40,759 nucleotides of DNA. Source: a bacterium (GTDB lineage: Bacteria > Planctomycetota > Planctomycetia > Kolteriales > Kolteriaceae). This document shows, one piece after another, positions 16,351-23,502 of this stretch. A program made the translations under genes and the position numbers. How positions within the stretch are numbered: position 1 is the first letter of the stretch; every line of letters begins with the position of its first letter. The stretch is from assembly GCA_019748235.1 (NCBI GenBank), contig JAIEPU010000300.1:1-40759 (forward strand). The letters are read 5' to 3'. The notes beneath the pieces were generated by a model. That model was not told the origin of the DNA, made no database searches, and saw only the letters and a list, made by a program, of their open reading frames with translations.

Positions 16351-19044
16351 TTAAGCAACTGCTGGATCAATCTTCGTCGGATCGATGGCGAGCGTCTTGC
16401 GAGCTTCAATTAGCGTGTTCGCATCGATTTCGCCGCGACGATGCAATTCGCCCAGCGTCATGAATGCTGTATGCTCGGCGTCGATCTCGAAATGCCGACG
16501 AAGCATTTGCCGTGACTCACTTCGGCCGAACCCGTCGGTCCCAAGGGTTACGAGCCCACCGGGGATCCATCGGGAGATCTGATCGGGGACGAGCCGCATG
16601 TAGTCTGACACCGCAATGAATGGTCCCTCAATCCCCTTGATCTGCGAATCGAGGTATGACGTCTTTCTTTCCCCCTCGGGATTCAGTCGATTCCATCGCT
16701 CGCACGCCATCGCATCGCGTCGAAGTTCCTTGTAGCTCGTGACGCTCCAAACATCGGTCGCGATGCCAAACTTCTCGGCCAGGATCTCCTGAGCTCGAAG
16801 TGCTTCACGAAGAATCGTGCCGCTACCGAAAAGCTGCGGTCGCGACTTCGTGCGCGGGCGGTCGACGTTTTGACTTTTCAGGCGGTACATACCCTTCACG
16901 ATGCCCCCCGCGACTCCTTCGGGGATGTGCGGCATCGAGTAGTTTTCGTTGTAAAGGGTCAGATAGTAGAAGATCGACTCATCTTCGACGTACATGCGAC
17001 GGAGGCCGTCCTGAATGATGACGGCGACTTCGTACGCATAGGCCGGGTCGTAGACGAGAATGTTTGGAACGGTCGCCGCGAGAATCGGGCTGTGACCGTC
17101 TTGGTGCTGAAGACCTTCGCCGTTGAGTGTCGTTCGACCCGCGGTTCCACCGAGGAGGAAGCCCTTGGTTCGGCTATCGGCTGCCGCCCAGATGAGATCG
17201 CCGACTCGCTGGAAGCCGAACATCGAGTAATAGATGAAGAATGGGATCATGCTCAGGCCATGATTCGCATAGGCGGTTCCCGCCGCGATGAATGAGCAGA
17301 GAGCACCCGCTTCGTTGATCCCTTCTTCGAGAAGTTGCCCGTCCTTTGATTCCTTGTAGTAGAGGACGTTGGCCTTGTCGACCGGTTCGTAAAGCTGTCC
17401 CTTGTGCGCGTAGATGCCGGCTTGGCGGAACAATCCTTCCATGCCGAAGGTACGCGCCTCGTCGGGGACGATGGGAACGATGTACTTGCCGAGCTTCTTG
17501 TCTCGGAGAAGCGAACTCAACAAGCGAACGAATGCCATCGTCGTCGAGGCATGCGCTTCGCCGCTCCCTTCCATAAAGTCCTTCAAGGAGTCGAGAGCCG
17601 GCACTTCCAGTTTGTTGGGATTGACCCGGCGAGAAGGTAGGCTTCCCCCCAGCTCCTTTCGGCGATCCTTCAGGTACTTGATTTCTGGAGAATCGGCCGG
17701 CGGGACATAGAAGGGCGTTTCCTCGATCTCGTCGTCACCGATGGGAATGCCGAATCGTGATCGGAACTCGCGAAGTTCTTCCTCATTGAGTTTCTTTTGT
17801 TGGTGAGTGACATTTCGACCTTCACCTGCTTCGCCAAGCCCATACCCCTTAATGGTCTTTGCGAGAATCACGGAAGGCGCACCTCGGTGATCGACGGCTG
17901 CCTTGAAGGCCGCATAAACCTTCTCCGGATCGTGCCCGCCGCGCCGCATCGCTCGAAGTTGGTCATCGGAGAGGTGATCAACCATCGCCCGGAGATCGGG
18001 ATCGGTCCCGAAGAAGTGTTCGCGGATATAGGAACCCTTTTCGACGGAGTACTTTTGGTATTCCCCATCGACGACTTCACCCATGCGCTGCACGAGTTTG
18101 CCTTGCGAGTCGGCCGCAATCAATGGATCCCAATCCGATCCCCAAATGAGTTTGATGACGTTCCAGCCCGAACCACGGAAGCCGGCTTCAAGCTCTTGAA
18201 TGATCTTACCATTGCCGCGCACCGGCCCATCGAGCCGTTGCAAATTGCAATTGATGACAAAGATCAGATTGTCGAGCTTCTCGCGTGACGCGAGGTTGAT
18301 CGCACCAAGCGTTTCGGGCTCGTCCGTTTCACCATCGCCAACAAAGCACCAGATTCTTTGCTGCGATGTGTCGCGAAGCCCGCGGTCGGTCAAGTAACGA
18401 TTGAATCGTGCATGGTACAAAGCCATCAGCGGGCCAAGACCCATCGACACCGTGGGGAATTGCCAGAATTTTGGCATCAGCCAAGGGTGCGGATAGCTCG
18501 TGATTCCGCCAGCGGGCTTGAGGTCTTGCCGGAAGGCGCGAAGGTTCTCTTCGGTGAGACGACCTTCAAGAAAGGCACGGGCATAGATGCCGGGAGCGGA
18601 GTGGCCCTGGAAGTAGACGAAATCGCCGCCGCTTGGATGCTCCGGACCGCGGAAGAAGTGATTGAAGCCCACTTCATAAAGTGTCGCGGAAGAAGCGTAG
18701 GTCGAGATGTGTCCGCCGAGATCGGGATTCTCTCGGTACGCGCGAACGACCATCGCCATCGCATTCCAGCGAATGATGCTCTTAATGCGACGTTCGAGTT
18801 CGCGGTTGCCGGGATAACGTGGCTGCTTGTCCGGCGCGATCGTGTTCATGTAGGGGGTGTTCGCGGTGAAGGGGAGAAGAACACCCTCCTCGTACGCCTT
18901 GGACTGAAGCAGCATGAGAAGTTGCTGCACGCGCTGCGGACCATGTCTTCGAATTACGTCAACGAGCGAATCGAGCCACTCTTGCGTCTCATCGGGATCG
19001 ATATCGACAAAGTCTTCCGCATCGGCTGCCAGATGCTTGAGCAT
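16351..19044 (-). CDS. aceE: Pyruvate dehydrogenase E1, homodimeric type
   Basis: With the start at 19044 the product has 897 residues, close to the 887 of E. coli AceE. It decarboxylates pyruvate using thiamine diphosphate and acetylates the E2 lipoyl group. The thiamine-binding motif is complete: GDGETDEPETLGAINLA followed by NCNLQRLDGPV. Other landmarks are DFVYFQGHSAPGIYARAFLEGRL, TIKGYGLGEAGEGRN with the active-site region, and MIPFFIYYSMFGFQRVGDL. The upstream in-frame ATG at 19170 would add 42 residues with no homology I recognise. At 19044 an AGGAAG Shine-Dalgarno lies ten bases upstream and the protein starts MLKHLAADAEDFVDIDPDETQEW, as in the family. It is the first gene of an aceE-aceF operon. 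Confidence 0.96.
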   Translation of the reverse strand: MLKHLAADAEDFVDIDPDETQEWLDSLVDVIRRHGPQRVQQLLMLLQSKAYEEGVLLPFTANTPYMNTIAPDKQPRYPGNRELERRIKSIIRWNAMAMVVRAYRENPDLGGHISTYASSATLYEVGFNHFFRGPEHPSGGDFVYFQGHSAPGIYARAFLEGRLTEENLRAFRQDLKPAGGITSYPHPWLMPKFWQFPTVSMGLGPLMALYHARFNRYLTDRGLRDTSQQRIWCFVGDGETDEPETLGAINLASREKLDNLIFVINCNLQRLDGPVRGNGKIIQELEAGFRGSGWNVIKLIWGSDWDPLIAADSQGKLVQRMGEVVDGEYQKYSVEKGSYIREHFFGTDPDLRAMVDHLSDDQLRAMRRGGHDPEKVYAAFKAAVDHRGAPSVILAKTIKGYGLGEAGEGRNVTHQQKKLNEEELREFRSRFGIPIGDDEIEETPFYVPPADSPEIKYLKDRRKELGGSLPSRRVNPNKLEVPALDSLKDFMEGSGEAHASTTMAFVRLLSSLLRDKKLGKYIVPIVPDEARTFGMEGLFRQAGIYAHKGQLYEPVDKANVLYYKESKDGQLLEEGINEAGALCSFIAAGTAYANHGLSMIPFFIYYSMFGFQRVGDLIWAAADSRTKGFLLGGTAGRTTLNGEGLQHQDGHSPILAATVPNILVYDPAYAYEVAVIIQDGLRRMYVEDESIFYYLTLYNENYSMPHIPEGVAGGIVKGMYRLKSQNVDRPRTKSRPQLFGSGTILREALRAQEILAEKFGIATDVWSVTSYKELRRDAMACERWNRLNPEGERKTSYLDSQIKGIEGPFIAVSDYMRLVPDQISRWIPGGLVTLGTDGFGRSESRQMLRRHFEIDAEHTAFMTLGELHRRGEIDANTLIEARKTLAIDPTKIDPAVA

Positions 19045-19617
19045 TTGGTTACTTCTTCCTTGGTCGTCTCTGGGATTGGGGGCGTCCGCCTTCGCCAATC
19101 CGTTAACATTTGTTCCTTGCGATGCCTCTCGAAGGATCAGGCCTTTCGCCTCGATCGAGGCTGCTCTCACCCTTATTACGTCTCATCCGCTGGCATCTTA
19201 AACTGATTGGCCATTTATGCACATAGAGGGCCACTAGCACCCCATCTCAATACGGGGCGGAAAAAGATCTCTCAAAAGTAGCGTAGCTGGTGAGCGGGGA
19301 TAGGGAAAGAACGTCGTGCGGAACCGAATGGGGTTCCAGCGAACTTCTAACGATCGTGACGGATGTACGAATTGGATCGACTTCCTGACAGGGAAAGCAC
19401 TTCCATCATGCGACACGATTCAGCGAGCCTGCATCCAACGCGCGCAAAGAAATGATTTCATTCCAGCAATCTTCACAGCGATCCATTCAAACGAGAGGGT
19501 TTCCATGACGAGTGAGGAGAATTCACAGAAGCGATCTGCCGTTCGACAGTGTGCACGAGCAATGATGAGTTCCAAATAGGGGAGACGTGTTTCAGACTCC
19601 TGCGTTTTTCTCTTTTC

Positions 19618-19638
19618 CCCCCCCTTTGAAAGGGGGGG
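19618..19638. repeat. C7-TTT-G-AAA-G7 perfect palindrome
   Basis: Seven C, TTT, a central G, AAA and seven G: a perfect 10-bp inverted repeat. It touches the next inverted repeat, so the two form a compound structure. The TTGAA-like centre resembles the palindromes at 3500 and 7780. Confidence 0.6.
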
Positions 19639-19696
19639 CCCTCCTCCTCGGCTGCGGGATTCAAAGGGTCGGAGTTGAGATTCGAGGAGGAGGGCC
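19637..19696. repeat. Inverted repeat with 14-bp perfect arms
   Basis: GGCCCTCCTCCTCG at 19637-19650 is the exact reverse complement of CGAGGAGGAGGGCC at 19683-19696, with a 32-base loop that contains TTCAAAGGG. Directly adjacent to the C7/G7 palindrome. It looks like a REP/MITE-like intergenic element or a structured RNA, not a terminator, because no T-run follows on either strand. Confidence 0.55.
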
Positions 19697-19854
19697 ATTG
19701 GGGAACCGTCCCTCTCTTTTGCAACCAGTATGCCACTCCTCCATCCGCCCGAATTTCCGCAATATCACATCTTCCTACCGTCGCCCGAAGTTCAAATGAG
19801 AACGGTCGATAGAGAAATCCCACAAATCTTTGCGGTCGTTCCAAAAACAGGAGA

Positions 19855-20574
19855 CTAAGAGTCCAAGAGCTCGGAAAGCGACCTGATCACAGGCACTGCT
19901 GGCCGCGCTTCTGGGCAAGTGCCCGATGGAGAATAATAGATCGCGTGCAATCCGGCGTTCTTCGCTCCGATCACGTCCTCATCCCATGAGTCGCCGACGT
20001 GAGCAACGCATTCAAGAGGGATCTCCAGTGCGCGAATCGCGTGCTCAAAAATGTGTGGGTGCGGTTTCTTTCGGCCCACCTCGGAACTGACCGCGACGAA
20101 TTCGCAATGTCTCGTGATGTCGTGTCCTTTCAGAATTTCATGAAGCGCAGAATGCCAGTTACTCACAATTCCGACTCGGACCCCCTTTGCTCGGAGTGAG
20201 TAAATCAACTCCAAAGCACCTTCGATCGGCCTCCAGGCGTCTGGGTGATCGAAATGACAGATCAATTCAGAAAGCCAAGAATCGTGAGACTCGAACAACA
20301 CTGGAAAAGGGCGCGCTACCTCAGCGCTAAAGTCTCGCCAGGCCGCACGCTCCATTTCCTCAGAAGAAAGTAACTCCGGAGAGCGAGAGCGGTACTCATC
20401 CCGAAGATTCGTCCAAAGAACTCTCAGTCGATCGTTGAATGCATTCCGATCGAGGTCAATGTCGTACGATAACGCCTTCTCGTAATAGACGTCACCTACT
20501 GAGCGGACAGGCTCGAGCAGCGTGAAGCCTGCGTCAAACAGAACGGCATCCATTCCCTCTAATAGATTCGGCAT
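19855..20574 (-). CDS. HAD-superfamily hydrolase, atypical motif I
   Basis: A 239-residue HAD protein, starting at the ATG at 20574, where AGAGG lies eight bases upstream; longer in-frame starts run through non-protein-like sequence. Motif I reads LFDAGFTLL: the nucleophile Asp14 is present, but the second Asp of a phosphatase DxD is Gly16. Motif II is IVSNWHS, motif III has the Lys in GRKKPHP, and motif IV is HVGDSWDEDVIGA. A helical cap (about 25-110) matches the C1 type. The absence of the second Asp is known in several HAD groups, including dehalogenase-like ones, so a phosphatase call is not secure. It is divergent from the esterase at 20736, with 161 bases between. Confidence 0.87.
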   Translation of the reverse strand: MPNLLEGMDAVLFDAGFTLLEPVRSVGDVYYEKALSYDIDLDRNAFNDRLRVLWTNLRDEYRSRSPELLSSEEMERAAWRDFSAEVARPFPVLFESHDSWLSELICHFDHPDAWRPIEGALELIYSLRAKGVRVGIVSNWHSALHEILKGHDITRHCEFVAVSSEVGRKKPHPHIFEHAIRALEIPLECVAHVGDSWDEDVIGAKNAGLHAIYYSPSGTCPEARPAVPVIRSLSELLDS

Positions 20575-20735
20575 GAACCGTTCCTCTTCGGAGTGGTGAC
20601 GAGCATTTTTCCACGAGGATAATCTTAGTGACTTGAGTTGAATCAGACTGTTCATGGAGGATGGTTGGCATTCAAAGGGGAAGGGGACTAAACTCGATGC
20701 CCGATCAATCGATTTTCGTTCGTTAGGGGGGAACC

Positions 20736-21638
20736 GTGAATCGCATCGCATATGCTCTGTTTGGCATCGTTCTCGTCGCAACTACGTCGCAGATTCAAGC
20801 GGCAGAGGAACTGCCGAAGCCGGAACCGCTTTGGCCGAAGGGAGCACCACTCGCGAAGGGGATGAGTGATCGAGACATCCCCGCGCTGTTCATTTGGCAA
20901 CCGGCTCCTGAGAACAGCGTCGGTGCAGCGGTCGTCGTCCTTCCAGGAGGTGGTTATGGCAACTTGGCCATGGATCACGAAGGAAAGCAGATCGCCGCTT
21001 GGCTGAATAAGCAGGGGATTTCCGCCTTCGTTCTCCGTTATCGTCATGCACCCGGATATCAGCACCCCGTACCACTGATGGATGCGCAGCGAGCGGTTCG
21101 ATGGGTTCGAGCCCATGCGACGGACTACAAGATCGATCCCAAGAAAGTCGGGATCTGGGGATTCTCTGCGGGTGGGCACTTGGCATCGACGGTCTCAACC
21201 CACTTCGATGCAGGGAAGCCGGACGCTGAAGATCCGATCGATCGATTTTCTTCGCGGCCCGATTTTTCGATTCTTTGTTACCCGCTTATCTCGATGAAAG
21301 AGTCGTTCGCTCACATGGGGTCGAAGAAGAATCTACTTGGTGAGAACCCCGATCCGGCTCTCGTCGAAGACCTCTCGAACGAGACCAAGGTCACGGCCGA
21401 AACGCCGCCGACGTTCATTTTCCATACGGATGCGGACAAGGCGGTTCTCGCGGACCATGTCATCGTTTATTACTCGGCTCTTCGAAAAGCAGGTGTGCCG
21501 ACAGAAATGCACATTTATGAGAAGGGGCCGCACGGAGTTGGACTCGCTCCCGCCGATCCTATCTTGTCCACTTGGTCGGGGCGTCTTCGAGATTGGCTGT
21601 CGAACCGAGGCATCCTTCCGAAGCCGAAGAAATCCTAG
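20736..21638 (+). CDS. Exported alpha/beta hydrolase, acetyl-esterase type
   Basis: A 300-residue exported esterase with a GTG start preceded by AGGGGGGAA. The signal peptide covers residues 1-22 and ends IQA-AE. PGGGYGNLAMDHEG at 70-83 provides the oxyanion hole, WGFSAGGHLAS holds nucleophile Ser144, HTDADKAV the acidic residue (about 234), and GPHGVGLA the His266. This order and the PLWPKGAPLAKG start match planctomycete proteins usually named endo-1,4-beta-xylanase or acetylxylan esterase; the hydrolase fold indicates esterase, not xylanase. The stop is followed after 24 bases by the tsaC start, so the two could be cotranscribed, although their functions differ. Confidence 0.9.
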   Translation: MNRIAYALFGIVLVATTSQIQAAEELPKPEPLWPKGAPLAKGMSDRDIPALFIWQPAPENSVGAAVVVLPGGGYGNLAMDHEGKQIAAWLNKQGISAFVLRYRHAPGYQHPVPLMDAQRAVRWVRAHATDYKIDPKKVGIWGFSAGGHLASTVSTHFDAGKPDAEDPIDRFSSRPDFSILCYPLISMKESFAHMGSKKNLLGENPDPALVEDLSNETKVTAETPPTFIFHTDADKAVLADHVIVYYSALRKAGVPTEMHIYEKGPHGVGLAPADPILSTWSGRLRDWLSNRGILPKPKKS

Positions 21639-21662
21639 AGTTTGATGTGGGATTGGGATCTG

Positions 21663-22655
21663 ATGGAAACGAGATTGGTACGAATCGATCCGACGTCCCC
21701 CGATCCCGCGATTCTTAGTGAGGCGATTGAAATCCTTCGTCGGGGTGGACTGGTCGCCATCCCGACGGAGACGGTGTACGGCCTTGCCGCTCATGCACTC
21801 GATCCGGTTGCGGTGGGTCGCATCTTTCAGGCGAAAGGTCGGCCCAACACAAATCCCGTCATCGTTCATGTCGCCACGATGGAGCAGGCAAAGTCCCTCA
21901 CCACGGTATGGCCCGAATCAGCAACTCAGCTCGCAAATGCGTTCTGGCCCGGCCCTCTCACCATCATCTTGCCGCGAAATTCCAAGATACCTGACGCTGT
22001 TACTGCCGGAGGCTCCACCGTCGCGCTTCGGATACCGTCGCATCCCGTCGCCCATGCGCTATTGAGGAATGGGGGAATGCCCCTCGCTGCTCCGAGTGCG
22101 AACCGTTCGCAGAACCTCTCACCTACCCGAGCGGAACATGTCTTCAAAGATCTCTCGGGACGGATCGATCTCATTCTCGATGCGGGCGCGACGCCGGGAG
22201 GGATTGAATCGACAGTCATTGATTTAAGCGTCCAGCCGCGCATTCTTCGGCCAGGGCCGATCTCCCCCAAAGATATCGAACGGGTGTTGGGCTTCTCGTG
22301 TGAACTCGTTCAAAGCTCAGTCACAGAAAACGAAGTCATGCGATCACCCGGTCAGATGGCCCGACATTATGCACCAAGAACTCATCTCGTCCTTTCGAAT
22401 AATTCCGTTCATGAAGTCACACGATTGCGGAGTGATGATCGACGCATCGGATGGTTGGCATTCGATGATGAAACTGAGATAGCCGACAATGTCACGTTGA
22501 TGCCTCGTGATCCAATCCTCTATGCAAGCCGAATGTACGATGAACTGCATCGCATGGATGAAGCGGGGTTCGACTTGATTGTCGTTAGCATGCCACCTCA
22601 AGGCTCGGATTGGCTGGCCATCCATGATCGACTGCGGCGCGCGGCGACGAAGTGA
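21663..22655 (+). CDS. tsaC: L-threonylcarbamoyladenylate synthase (Sua5/YrdC)
   Basis: A 330-residue enzyme that makes threonylcarbamoyl-AMP from threonine, bicarbonate and ATP for the t6A modification of ANN-decoding tRNAs. The YrdC domain covers residues 10-200: LRRGGLVAIPTETVYGLAAHA, QAKGRPNTNPVIVHV, WPGPLTIILPR, PLAAPSANRS, and STVIDLS. A C-terminal Sua5 domain (about 230-330) follows, making this the long, two-domain form; the linker holds SPGQMARHYAP. I prefer the ATG at 21663 (METRLVRID) because it matches the usual family start; an ATG at 21645 would add six residues. No tsaB, tsaD or tsaE is nearby. It converges on the ThuA-like gene with 18 bases between stops. Confidence 0.93.
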   Translation: METRLVRIDPTSPDPAILSEAIEILRRGGLVAIPTETVYGLAAHALDPVAVGRIFQAKGRPNTNPVIVHVATMEQAKSLTTVWPESATQLANAFWPGPLTIILPRNSKIPDAVTAGGSTVALRIPSHPVAHALLRNGGMPLAAPSANRSQNLSPTRAEHVFKDLSGRIDLILDAGATPGGIESTVIDLSVQPRILRPGPISPKDIERVLGFSCELVQSSVTENEVMRSPGQMARHYAPRTHLVLSNNSVHEVTRLRSDDRRIGWLAFDDETEIADNVTLMPRDPILYASRMYDELHRMDEAGFDLIVVSMPPQGSDWLAIHDRLRRAATK

Positions 22656-22673
22656 AAACCGAAACGGCGAGAT

Positions 22674-23467
22674 TCATTTCTTGCTTTCGGGCGGCAGAAT
22701 GCCGTCTTCAGGGGTGATCGCACAGGGAGCTCCTGTGGTCGGCACTTCTCGATTCCCCGCCCAAAGAATCGCGTTGATCGCGATGCGCCGATAGTTGTCG
22801 TTCAGAAAGACTTCGTGAAAGTGGCCGCACACGAAGCCGAACGTTCTACCCTTCGGACGTTCATAAGCCCAGCCGAGCGTGTAGTCTTTCCCATCGATCG
22901 TGGTGGTAACGATCGGCGCGATGTTCTTTTGAAAACGCAGGTCGAGATAGAATTCATCGTGGAGAGGGAAATCTTTCCATCCTCGGCTGATCGGATGCTT
23001 GGGGCTCCCTTGTTTCAGAACGGAGTCCGTTACGTTGAGCCGTGAAAAGTCCAGGCTGAACCACGCACCCAAGATCTCTTGCCAACGTGGGCCGACCTCT
23101 TTCTTCTGCGCTCCCGTGCTCCAATGCAGGGCGACGAAACCGACGCCATCATTCATCAATCGCTCGAACTCTTCTTTTGGGCGTCCACTCAAAAGCTCAG
23201 AGCCGGCATCAGCCGAGTAACTGACGATGACGTCCACACCCGCAAGGACCTTGGGATCGCGCGGCCAACATCCGAGACGACCGCTTCGACATCCGGCGAT
23301 TGGCGAAGGCACTTCGCGAGCAGGTTGCATTCGAACAAGTACATGTGCGTGCCATACGGATGATCCGGCTGCTTGCCGAGCAAGAGAACTTTCAGCGGTT
23401 CGGCCCCCCTTGTGGAGAGCGGACACAGGCAGAACGAGAGCATGAAGGCGACCATCAGACGAAACAT
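22674..23467 (-). pseudogene. ThuA-like exported protein, broken by one-base frameshift
   Basis: Two overlapping frames on the same strand together make one ThuA (trehalose-utilisation-like) protein. The first frame starts at the ATG at 23467 (AAAGG eight bases upstream), with a signal peptide (ending TRG-AE) and VLLLGKQPDHPYGTHMY, and runs to VEAVVSD. The second frame carries on with WPRDPKVLAGVDVIVSYSAD, VGFVALHWSTG and GRTFGFVCGHFHEVFLND. The family reads SDGWPxDP at the join, so one G (a C on the plus strand) is missing at about 23269/23270. Either the gene is recently inactivated or the assembly has a one-base error; the rest of the frame is intact. The gene follows the 685-residue hydrolase by 35 bases and would be in its operon. 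Confidence 0.85.
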
Positions 23468-23502
23468 TGCAAAAGCCTTTAATCGAGACGTGATCTATGT
23501 TC

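Larger units (their letters stand above)
19045..19854. other. Long gene-free stretch upstream of aceE
   Basis: About 810 bases without a convincing gene. The first part must hold the aceE promoter and leader. The middle and end carry two strong inverted repeats, listed separately. A 24-codon frame at 19505-19579 (plus) has a fair Shine-Dalgarno but nothing else in favour. HAD-gene transcription ends at the far side of this stretch. Confidence 0.5.

Noticed and set aside
19505..19579. 24-codon frame with a fair Shine-Dalgarno
   Set aside because: Too short, composition not protein-like, no hydrophobic or helical pattern.
20660..22465. Fifteen-base repeat GGATGGTTGGCATTC in an intergenic region (about 20659) and in tsaC (about 22449)
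   Set aside because: Second copy is plain coding sequence for GWLAF; the match is short and likely chance.
23255..23285. Programmed frameshift in the ThuA-like gene
   Set aside because: No slippery run or downstream stimulator is visible at the join; a plain one-base deletion is simpler.
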